Positions 37,209 through 47,607 of a DNA stretch of 64,000 nt are shown piece by piece. Each line of letters begins with the position of its first letter. Positions within the stretch are counted from its first letter, which is position 1. The translations under genes were made by a program, and so were the position numbers. The notes under the pieces were generated by a model. That model was given only the letters and a program-made list of their open reading frames with translations. It did no database searches and had not been told where the DNA came from. This DNA comes from Pelecanus crispus. Lineage: Eukaryota; Chordata; Aves; Pelecaniformes; Pelecanidae. The DNA is taken from assembly GCF_030463565.1 (NCBI RefSeq), contig NC_134660.1, positions 1,662,001 through 1,726,000 of the forward strand, read 5' to 3'.

Positions 37209-39980
37209 GCCTCGGTGGGATGTGAAGCCCCGTCGGACACACGGACGGTGTCGGTGGGGACATGTCAGTGCTGGGACCCCGGGACCGGGGAAAGTTTCAT
37301 CGTTGTTCTTGCAAGCGAGCTCACGCCTGCGATACCAGTCAGGTGCTGGGGAGAAAGCCCTGCCTGCCCGGCAGTGAGGGAAGGGCTGGAGCAGTGACCC
37401 TGCAGTTTGGTGTGGGTTGGGTGGGGAGCCTCCGTGCGTGATTTGCAGCCAGGCAAAGACACCTGAGACGTGCTGAGACACCTCGCTGGAGCAAAAAGCC
37501 CTTCTCCTCCTGCCTCACCTCTGCTTTCAACGCCCCGGTGCAGCTTGTGGCCACGGGTGACTCTCCCGGGGCAGAGCCGTGGCCAGGCAGGCAGCAAGGT
37601 CAGGGGCAGGATAAACCTATTCCTGGAGCAGAGCCGCTGGCCGCTGCGGGAGGGAGGCGGAGGGCTTGTCTCATCTGAGCTTTAATTCCTGCCCGGATGG
37701 CTACGCGGGTCGCTGGGTGCCCTCCCGGTGCGCGCCCGGTGCTGGGGGCAGTGAGGGGGCTCGGTGGCCGCACTGGCTGCGGGGTTTTGTGCTCGGCAAA
37801 GGGCTCCGGGTGCCTTCTGCGGCTGCTGGTCCGCACGGGAGATATTGTTAGATGACAGATGCTGCTGTCAGCAAGAATCCAGAAAGAAGGAAAGAAAGAA
37901 AGAGCGAGCCTCTGCCGAGAAAGCCGGGGGGAAGCCGCCGCCTCTGCCGTGTCCTGACCAAACCGGGTTCTCCTGCAGCGCCAGACTGGGGAGAGCCCAG
38001 GGACAAACGGACGGGGTGGAAGCCAGGAGCTGTAATTAGCCCAGAGTCTCTGCAGCCACCAACCGCTGTCAGTGCACCACTTTAATTAGGAAAACAAGGG
38101 GAAAAAAAAAAGGGGAAGAAAAGAAAAAGAAAGATCCCGAGAGAGGCTTTTCTTTTCTTCTGTCTTTTGCCAGAGTTTTTGCCGTTCTTGCCGAGAGCGG
38201 GAGCAGCCGGAGGGCACCGGCTAATCCTGCCTCGCAGGTCTGGGCCGGCGGCTTAGGGCAGGAATCTCTGGTATTCGGGAGCATGGGGATGACGGCGTGC
38301 TCGAAGCTGCAAAGTGGCTCCCGGGGCCTCTTGCTCCGCAGGCTGTTCCCGGGGGGTTGGGAGGTGTTTTGCATCACTTCCCCCACGCCTCGCACGGCGT
38401 GGCGATGCATGCGTGCGGGTCTGCCCGTCACGCTCCTGCCTCGCCCTGTACCTGGGGCAAATTGCACAAGGATGGAGGCAAATGTGGCCAAGCCCCTGCC
38501 TGGAGCTGCCGGGGATAGCTCAGCTTTGGGTGGGTGCTGAGCACATCCCACTTCTGCTGGTGCTCAGGTCCCTCCAAATCCCAGCCCTGGTCCCGCTCTC
38601 CGATGGGGCAAATCCCAGAGTGGTGATTTTGCAGGGGGAAGGTCACACGTGGGCTGGGGGCACGGTCAAGTGGCATCCCCAGAGGCCACCGCTGCTGGGG
38701 CGAGCCCCGTCCCGAACCGCAGCAGGCAGCGATGCTCCCGGGCCGTGCTCCCCAGCAGCCCCCCACGGCGAGGACGTGGCCCCAGGGGGATCCCAGAGCC
38801 CCGTAATGGCTGCCCACGGTGGTAAAACCAGCTGAGATGGCATCACAGGGCAGCTCTGCTGCTGGGAAAGCCAGACGGGCTGGGAAAATCCAGCCCCACG
38901 AGTCCCGAGCCGTGGGAACGTGCCGGGGCCGTGGGGCGCGGGGGCCGGTGGCTCAGCCCCGGCTGCTCCAGGACCGGCTCCATGACCCCGGGGCTTCGAC
39001 CCTGCTTTCCAGAGGGGAAAACGGCTCCACTTTTCCCCTTGGGGGTGCGGCGGGGAGGATCTCCCCTCTCCTGAGTCCCCACGAGCATGGGGAGGATCTC
39101 CCCTCTCCCAATTTTGAGTCCCCACAAGCATCGTGCCAGATTTTTGGAGCCGCTGCCGGGATGCAGATGCCACCCCCCCACCCATGGGTGCCGGGCTCCC
39201 ACCGGGCCCCCCGGCACAGCCCCGCAGGGCTGCTCCCGGCTCGCCCCGCTCACGCCGGCACAGATAACAGCATGGCCTGGGATCAACGGTCTCGGGCGCA
39301 GCGGAGCCGTCACTACACATTAACCAGCTGTCCGATGGAGCAACGCTTCCTCGCCGCCAAGATCAACAGTCCCAAAAGCAAACTGGGAGCAGGGCCAGGC
39401 GGAACGAGAGGAGCCCGCAGCCTCCCGACGAGCCCCCCGCTCCCGCGGGGCCACCCCGGGGTTGGGCACCCCCGTGCTGCGCTCGCCTTTGGGTCTGCAA
39501 GATGGACCCCAGGCCTCACCCTGCAGCTGCGGGCGGGTGCTGAGCATCCCTGCGGCGTCGCCGGGGCTCCCGGAGCTGGAATTGGAAGGGAAGGAGTTTT
39601 GGGAGAAGTGTGTGGTTTGGTTCGGGGCATCGCTGCTGCGCCCCCGGAGCTGCCGCCCCCCCGTGGGACCCCCGGCCGGGCCCCTCAGCCCCCTCCGCCG
39701 CCAGCCCCGAGCCCCGCTGCGGTTCCCAATGCCGAAAGCGTCGGAGCCCGGCCGAGCTGCTGGGGGGGGGCTGCACAGGTCCCCCCGGGGGGGCTCCGCA
39801 GGGCCGGGGGGGGGGGCAGGCGGGTCCGAGCCCCCCCCCAGCACCCCCTGCATGGGGGGGGGGGGGGGTCCCTCTCGCCCATCGCACGTGGCCCGGGGGG
39901 ACCCCGCACCCCCCCTCCCGCTGCACCGGGGCCGCGGCCGGCGCGCGCCGCAGGGCCCCCCCCAACACCCCCCCCGCGCC
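37209..39980. other. Intergenic spacer between NPEPPS and MRPL45, part 2
   Basis: GC-rich sequence with no recognisable exon. A purine-rich block lies at about 38090-38140. From about 39650 to 40172 it becomes extremely GC-rich with long C and G runs and is probably the edge of the MRPL45 CpG island. Confidence 0.6.
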
Positions 39981-39989
39981 CCGGGGGTC

Positions 39990-40180
39990 CCCCCGCCGCG
40001 CGCAGGGGGCGGAGCCTCCGCCGGCCCCCGCCCGCCCCCGCAGACGATGGAATTTTCCACTCGCCGCCGCGCGGGCTCCCGCCGGCCCCGCCCCCGCCGC
40101 GCGCGGCCCCCCAGGCCACGCCCTTCCACGCCGAGGCCCCGCCCATGTCCCGGCGGGCTGCGCGGCGGGAAGATGGCGGC
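39990..40180 (+). promoter_or_regulatory. MRPL45 promoter / start region with YY1-type motif
   Basis: CpG-rich DNA directly precedes the start codon. AAGATGGCGGC at about 40171-40181 is the classic YY1 element and includes the ATG, a common arrangement in ribosomal and mitochondrial-ribosomal genes. GGAATTTTCC at 40049-40058 resembles a kappa-B site. An out-of-frame ATG at 40145 would be upstream only if transcripts start before it. All site calls are by motif only. Confidence 0.55.
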
Positions 40181-43100
40181 CGCCGTGAAGGCGGGCCTGG
40201 GGCGGCGGGGCCTGCGGCTGTGCTGGCAGGTGGGGCCCGGGAGCGGGGCTGGGGGCCGGCAGGAGGGACGGGGGGGAGCGGGGTGAGGGGCTTGTGTGGG
40301 GCTTGTGTGGGGCTTGTGAGGGGCTGCGTGGGGCTTGTGAGGGGCTGCGTGGGGCTTGTGAGGGGCTTGTGAGGGGCTGCGTGGGGCTTGTGAGGGGCTG
40401 CGTGGGGGCTTGTGAGGGGCTGCGTGGGGGCTTGTGAGGGGCTGCGTGGGGCTTGTGAGGGGCTTGTGAGGGGCTGCGTGGGGCTTGTGAGGGGCTGCGT
40501 GGGGGCTTGTGAGGGGCTGCGTGGGGGCTTGTGAGGGGCTTGTGAGGGGCTGCGTGGGGCTTGTGAGGGGCTGCGTGGGGCTTGTGAGGGGCTTGTGGGG
40601 GCTGTGAGGGGCTTGCGTGGGGCTTGCGTGGGGCTGTGAGGGGCTGTGTAGGGCTGAGGAGCCACGGGGAGGCTGAGGAGCCATGGCATGTCGGGAGTTG
40701 CTGAGGAGCCATGGGGCGAGGGATGTGGGAAGCCATGGACGAGGGGATATGGGGAGGGCCATGGGACAAGGAAGGCTACAAGTCGTGGTGTTAGGTGTAT
40801 TTACAGCTGCTCTGTGCTTGGGAGATGTGAAGGGAAGTCAGTCAAGGTGGTGGTGGTGGTTCTTGTCCATTGGGCTAACTCCACGGCTTCGTTATTTCTC
40901 TTCCTTAGACTGCACAGTCTGTGCTCCGTTCTGCTGGAGCGGCCCCAGCCTGTCTTGTTGTCCCAGTGAGAACAAAGAAGAGGTTTTCTGTCCCTGAATG
41001 GGTCAGAGAACTGTCCCCTGAAGAGCAGGAGAAGAGACTCAGATCTTTGGGGACAGAATTTCCTGAGCAACATATAGAACGGACTTTCTACTTGGCCTGC
41101 ACAGGTGGTAGAAAGCTTGCTTTGGTCTATTCTCAAGGGCAAAACTAATGCAAAGTAGCAGCATGGAGCAGTGTGTGCCCATGCTGACAGAGAGTGTCTG
41201 CCTGCAATACACTGAATTACACACTCTGCCTCCTGCTGAGGGGTAGCGGCTGTCCTGCTTTACCTCAGAAGTGTGTCAAACCATTGGCCCCTTCATACCT
41301 AGGAACAAGGAATAGCAAGGGGAGATCACATTCCCTGCTGCTGAACGTGTCTTCTCCTCCTGGGCTGTATGGAAAAGGAGAGCAGAGAGCAGGCACCCGT
41401 CACTGCTGACGAGCTGTGTTAGACTGGCAGTTGTTTGCCTGCTCATATTTCATCTTAACAAATATATTCAGGGAAGAATCCCTCTACTCCAGCCCCCGGC
41501 AGCCAGGGTGCTGCACCTCTGTTTCTTTCATCTTGCTGTTTTTGAGCCTCCTCCTGACCTTTCTTCTCTCTCCTGCAGCTGATATTATAGACCCTTATGT
41601 CCCTCCCGAGGGAGATGCCCGCTTGACTTCCCTATCCAAAGATGGGCTGAAGCAGAAGGTGGAGAAGCTGAAGCAGAGTGCTGCCTCCCAGCTGGCGTAT
41701 GTACCTTCTTTTTAATTAGTCTGTGGTGCAGAAGTTTTGCTCGGTTCTGTCTTGCAGTGGTGAGACAGCATGTTTTGTTTCCTACGCGCTTCTTCCATTG
41801 TTGCTGTTGTACCACTTAACCAGGAGTCCCTGGTGTGAGAATGAATGCAAAGCACCTGTCCTGGCATGAATGAATACAGTGCGCACTCATTTTCTTGAGG
41901 ATTTTTTGGGTTTGCAGCACTACATCTGCTTTACGAGCACCTAGAGGTTATGTCTTAGTGGCGAGTCTCCAGTTCTCAGTTGTTCCCTGGTAAAAGCTGG
42001 GCTTGAACCGGATAAGATCGCTGTCATCATCTGAAACACGTGAGATGGTTCCAAGTTGTTCTTTACTCACTGTAGAGCTTTTCTTGTCTTTTCAGTCTGC
42101 GGAAGGTAAAAGATCACGATCCGGATTTCAGCACTAAAACCTTCCCAGAGAAGGCACAGGAGATATTTATTGAAGCTCACAATTGCTTGGCAAAGTAAGA
42201 CCCTTTCTCTGACTGCTGTGGTTATGTGGGGCCTGCTTCTCTTTGCTTACCTGCTCTGTTTTGGTTCCTTGTCTTTCTAATCATTGTACCTCCTCTGCAA
42301 CAAGTGCTTTGCCTTGTTCTGCCCCCATCTCTGTAAAGAGCAGAGTGTTAGAGATTTGGTCAGTACCCTCTTGCTTTTGATAATGAAAAGCAGGTTGCAG
42401 AAAATTAATCTTGATCTGACCTGCAAAGCAGATGAGCTGTTGCGGCACTAGTGTTATCAGCAGATGAGTGGGTGGTTGGTGCTGTTCAGAATCACGCTGC
42501 AAGGAATTGTTTGGGTATGAAACGATACTCCACTGGCTTGCTCCACTTTCTAGTAATAGAACAGATTTCAAAACTGCATCATTCTTGGTTACAATTCCAA
42601 ACATCAATAAAACATTTAGGTCATAACTGGCTTCCAAAGGATGTTGTTTCTTTCCCTGAAGTCTTGTCAGCCAGCTTGTGTTCATGCTCTGATTTCGTGC
42701 TGAGATCACAGCTGAGAATTTCGCTTTTTCTGTTTTGCCAGTAGACTGTGTGTCTTCTGGGGAAGCAGGAATTTGTAACCCCCTTTACAATACGTGTATT
42801 CAAGTAACTGGGTGTGTTTCACTTGCAGTTTTAACAAGCAGAAACTTCACTCCCTGGTGACAGAGCGCTGCTACCCAGTAAGTGTTTACCTGGATGTAGC
42901 GTGTCCTTGATGCCTTCCGTGGTCTCTGAGGCTCTCTAAACCTGATCATCTCTCTCATTTTTTTCTGGATACAGTAAAGACAGAGCTGGGAGGGAAAGCA
43001 CAAGTCTGAGTAATAGCTAATGAATCAATGCTTCGTTATACACAGTAGTTTGCTTGTCATTCAACTCGCATCCTAATTAAGTTGGTGCTTATTTTCCTTT

Positions 43101-44095
43101 ATAGGAAATGGTCCGTGGGAACAGGTACAAGACCATCCGGTGGAGTTTTGTGGAGTCGCTGGAGCCTCCAAGAGTGGTTCACGTTCGATGCAACAGCATC
43201 GTGAATCGAGGCAACCTGTATGGCCAGGTGACGGTGCGGATGCACACGCGGCAGGTACGTCCCCTTGTGCCCTTTGCGTTTCCCAACTGACTCCAACCTG
43301 CTGCCGGCCCAGCGTTAAGTTTCTTGCCTGTGTTTACAGACTCTGGCAATCTATGACCGCTTTGGGCGGCTGATGTATGGTGGGGAGCAGGTGCCCAAGG
43401 ACGTTTTGGAGTACGTCGTGTTTGAGAGATACTTGGTCAACCCGTATGGCACATGGAGGATGCACGGCAAGATCGTTCCAGAGTGGGCTCCGCCGAAGGA
43501 GCCCATCATTAAGGTAATGCTACAAGGAGAAGGCAGCAGCATGGCCTGTGTCTGTGAAACATAGGTCCCTAGTTAATTCTGGACGAAACCAAAGCCAAGC
43601 TTCCTGTAACGGGAAGGTGGTGCGTTAATCTGCAAGCAGACCTATTTATTAATGTTGGAGATTATCAGCCTCTAGGACCTGGAAGCTGTAATAGGAAGCT
43701 GATGGCGTTTGACGCATATGTGATAATTTAGGGGGTTACTGCTCCCTGCACAAAGCCTGGCAAAGTGATGCAGGTGCTCTGTCTTCCTGTGTTACCAAAA
43801 ATAGGTCCTGGAGAGGAAGGAGGTGAGAACTATGGTGTGGTAGAAGGCATGTCATCCCATTCCCCCTCTGTGTCCTGCCCCATGCTGCTGCCATCTGGTC
43901 ATCTTCCTGTGCGAGGCCTTTGCATTGCCAGAACCCCCTGCTCTCCCTTTCTTATGCTCTGTAATGCAAAGAATTCCTGTTACAGCAGTTCAGAGCTGCT
44001 CTGTGTCGTGCTGATTTTGTTCCTTGCTTTTTCAGACTGTGATGATTCCTGGCCCAACCTTGGATCCCTCAAAAGAGTTTGAAGAAACGAAGTAG
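40173..44095 (+). CDS. MRPL45: Mitochondrial large ribosomal subunit protein mL45, complete
   Basis: Component of the mitochondrial 39S subunit, located near the nascent-chain exit and linked to inner-membrane attachment; it carries a Tim44-like domain. Exons: 40173-40229, 40909-41104, 41579-41696, 42096-42194, 42829-42877, 43105-43254, 43340-43513, 44036-44095. All junctions are GT-AG and in phase, giving 300 aa plus TAG (human about 306). The N-terminus [19 protein letters not shown] is basic and lacks acidic residues, as a mitochondrial presequence should. [10 protein letters not shown] (about residues 40-49), [46 protein letters not shown] and [12 protein letters not shown] match the human protein. 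The start is the ATG within AAGATGG. The gene is head-to-head with NPEPPS and tail-to-tail with GPR179. Confidence 0.97.
40286..40655 (+). repeat. Minisatellite 3: 21/22-bp G-rich array in MRPL45 intron 1
   Basis: The unit GGGGCTTGTGAGGGGCTGCGT alternates with shorter GGGGCTTGTGA pieces. The array begins about 57 bp after the donor of exon 1 (CAG|GTGGGG at 40229/40230) and fills over half of the 679-bp intron. The G-rich strand is the non-template strand of MRPL45. Confidence 0.95.
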
Positions 44096-44741
44096 GAAGT
44101 TCCAGAGCCTGTACAGAGACAGCAGTGCAAACCATTCTGGAGGGAAGAAGTGGAGAATGTGCGTGGAGGTAGCGGGTTGGATATGGTGTGCCTTTCCAGA
44201 GAGCAAGCAACAAACAAAGCAGCTTCAGAAATGGACTCCAGTCACAAAGAATTTGCCTTTAAAGGACTGAGAGGGGCTTGGGAGAGGGATTCAGATGAGC
44301 TCTGAGAAGAGCTTTACTCTGTCCAAGTAGACTTAGTGTGCTGCAGCTTAACCCTCTCTGTGTTTCTGTGAAGATGAGAAGTCTGTTCTCTTCAGGACTG
44401 CTCCTGACTAGGCTAACTTCTGTCCTGAACCTGCATCGTGAGAGCCCTTGGTGGCAGGAGTCTGTCCAGACACGGAATATTTGGCACTTCCATGGGAAGT
44501 ACTGTAGATGTGGTGGGCTTTCATTAAAACTCGCAGCAGTAGGTGTTGGTGCTTTCTTTTCCCGTCCTCTTTCCCTCTCTACTGATTCCCAGGCTGCTTT
44601 TTTTAACAGAAAACAGGGAAGAGCAGCAAGCAGGCTTTAAATCGAATTCTCCTGAGTGGGTACTGCAGTTGGACTCCTGCTGAACGATGCTTGTCAGTGG
44701 CCAAGCTTCCCAAAGGGGCCGCAGCACAGCACTGATAATTT

Positions 44742-44747
44742 AATAAA
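44742..44747 (+). terminator. MRPL45 poly(A) signal AATAAA
   Basis: AATAAA lies about 650 bp after the stop codon. A GT-rich stretch (GCGTTTGTGTC) follows at about 44768-44778, so cleavage is expected near 44765. A second AATAAA at 45465 could serve a longer transcript. Confidence 0.75.
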
Positions 44748-44765
44748 ATCTTTTGACTCCTACGC

Positions 44766-47607
44766 TCAGCGTTTGTGTCAACCAATGCTTTCTTGAAAGG
44801 CAGCGTTTCTTGTAGCTGATGGGTTTTGGTGCATTTGTTACAGACGCTGGTGAACGCAGCGCTGGGATGTTGTTAGTGAGCGGCTGGCACCATCCTGTGG
44901 ACGCGAGGACATTCGCATCAGGTCGCCTGGTTTTGCAGGCTGTGTGGGTCAGAGGTTAGCTTTTTCCGTGGCTGGGAGTAAACCAGTGCACTCTGCTAAT
45001 CTGTTCTTGCTCTGTTTTGCTCAGAGAAGTTCCATTTACTCCTAGTCACAGAGCAAAATATTCCCTAGTCGTCAAACGACAAAACATTTTCTTTTTCAAC
45101 CATGTCTTGCTTTTTAACTCGGCCATTTTCCAGAGCTTGTGAGAGTTAAGTGCATTTTTTCTTTTCCTTGAAAGAGCTTTTACAGAGTATGCAGTGAAAG
45201 AGTTATGGCTCCTTATGCTTGCAGAGTTGTTCAGTGTTTCTTGTGAATGATGTTCTTTTGAAAGGGCAGAATATCATCTTTATGCTCTGTGAGGAGAGGA
45301 GCCAGTGATGGAATCCCTTTCATCTTTTTTGAAATCGGAGGGGTGTCGCAGTCTGTCTGCCTTTCCTGAAAGAACTTACTATTTTGAGCCTTCTGCCTAC
45401 GCCTCATTCATGAGCTGAAGAGAGATTCAGTGCTCCAGCATATGTGAGCTGGGCTAGGAGCTAAAATAAATGAGTGTGAGCTGCCTGGTTTGTGTCTGGT
45501 GTGACTCGGGCAGCTTACAAGCAGGTGTGGACGTGACTCCTCAACCAAGACCAACAGACAAGGTTCTTCAGCCCTGGCTCTGAGTGAAAAGAGTGTGTTT
45601 TCCGGTGGAGTGGCTGGTTTTTCTGGGAGAATGGCCTTCCCTTCTGGTCTAGCAGCATGTGGCTCTCCATCTCCTTTGCCAATATTCAAACCTCTGCAAC
45701 TAAACCCCTCCTGTTCCTGGGTTTCCCTCACAGCCTTGCTGCTTTCTGTTGTTATCTCTTCCTTCAGCACATTTAGTATCTTACCCACACCCCATGAATC
45801 GGCCACTAAGCGTGCACTCTGTAGATAATACTCTTTTATTTTCTGTATGTACACTTACTTACACAACTGGGTGATCATTTGACATTCAGCGCTGAAGACC
45901 ACAGCAATGCCACTTTCTAAGGAGAGTGGAAGTAAACGACAGAGGAACGGCAGGATGAGCCCTGAGCCCCAGCCTTGCGTGGAGATCAGAGGGAGAACCA
46001 AAACCTTCACTTCTGCTGTCTCTGGTTTTATTTGCTTCCATCTAAGTGGAGCAGAGGGACAAATCTGGGCAGACAGCAGGCTTTGTTGTGTGGATGGCCG
46101 CGTCCTTTCCCTTGCGTGTTTGTGAGCGGGTGGCCTGCAGTGACGGCAAAGCCGGGAGCCCTGTCTGATGCTCCGGGGACCGTGTTGCCTCCGTGGTCTC
46201 AGCATCTTCTCTGGTGTACTGGAGCCTCTTTGCATCTCTGCCCCAAAGGAACAGGTCTTGCAAATACAGGGAGAAGCTGAAACGTGAGATGACAAAAGGC
46301 ATCCGGCGCTTCTACAGATGGGCTGTAAAAGTGAGGGCTTGCTAGTGCCGGTGGAAATATTGATGGAAAAAACTCCTCTGTGATGGGAAAGTGAGCCCTG
46401 GGCATGTTTCCATGCATGGTGGATGTACGCACACGTATACATGGTGTGGGTGAAGAAGAAACCAGTAATGACAAAATGCTTTGGAAAGTTAGTGGTGTTG
46501 TTAATTAACAGCGGAGTTGCTGCAAGAATTAGAAGTAGCAGTGCCGTAAAGTTAGTCAGAGAGGAGGCTAGTAGCGGGAATACCCATCTCGGCCTTCGTG
46601 GTTGCGGAGGTTTCTAAAAGCAGAGTAGTGGGGTGGCTTTATCCCAGGTCGAGCGATAGGCAAAGGCGTCTGGGAGCAGAGATGGTGGTGGGCATCGCCA
46701 ACGCGCAGTGCCCCAGCGCTGGGCTGGCGTCGCTGGACCAAAACGGGGCAGAAAGGTTTGCTTGGCCTGCGTGGAAGCGCTGTGCCTGGCTCGGCGACTT
46801 CAGAGGACGTTTGAAAATAAATGCCTTTGTATCAAGGAAGCAAAATGTATTGTGGGGCTGGCTGGGAACAAGGGGTCTTCATCCCAGGCTTCAGAACCTG
46901 CCTGGCTCTAGCAGTGCTTACAGAAACCACCCTGGCTTGAAATAGAGGTGACAGCAGTGCTGGAGGAGATCAGCTGGGCTGCAGAAGCTCTGGAAAGCTG
47001 TGTCCTTCCCCAGTTGCATCATTTTGCTGCCCCTGGTTTGATTCTCCCCTTGTTTCACTTGGCTTAGGATGGAGAGCTTGCTGCCTGGTCTTCCAAGTGC
47101 CTGGCTTGCCGAGGCTGTGGGACTGCATATTTCGGGGCAAGCCGTTCCTCGCTGTGCCCGAGGCGCAAACCTCCCCACGCAGTAGGAGGACGTTCAGCTG
47201 CTGGAGAGCTCGCGGGGGAGCGTCTCTGGCCAGCAAGCCGCAGCTTTGCGTCTGCTGCATTGGTGGGAGCGCGCGAGGCTGGCGCCGCGGGGGTTTTAAC
47301 GTGTTTAGGCGGGGGCCCTGCGCTGGGCCAGGTACCTGTGGGGAAAATGCCCACGGGTGGCGTTTGCAGGCTACTGCCTGGTGTGAGCGCTTCAACGAAG
47401 GCAGGAGATGTTAATTGTCTCCTCGCTGCACTGGTCCCCGAGCGTGGCTGGTTGGTGGCCATTGCTGGAGCCCGCCGGGAGTGTGGCCGTGCCCTTGGCG
47501 TTGGCGGACACTCCTGTCCCCGTCTGGGCTGTGCAGCAGCCTTCAGCTCAAGACTTTTTGGTCACGAAAGCCGTGTCTGCACCCAGCTGGCGGCCGGGCA
47601 GAGGGAG
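44766..47607. other. Tail-to-tail spacer, including GPR179 3' UTR
   Basis: No coding exon is recognisable. On the minus strand, AATAAA hexamers lie at 46027-46032 and 45835-45840; either could end GPR179 transcripts with a 3' UTR of about 1.6-1.8 kb. Which is used cannot be told from sequence. Confidence 0.5.

Noticed and set aside
35979-37397. Several 400-470 codon frames and minus-strand counterparts over minisatellite 2
   Set aside because: They overlap in multiple frames and are pure repeat translation without stops; no protein family.
38819-40372. 517-codon frame upstream of and through MRPL45 exon 1
   Set aside because: GC-rich promoter sequence in the wrong frame for MRPL45 and without any recognisable domain.
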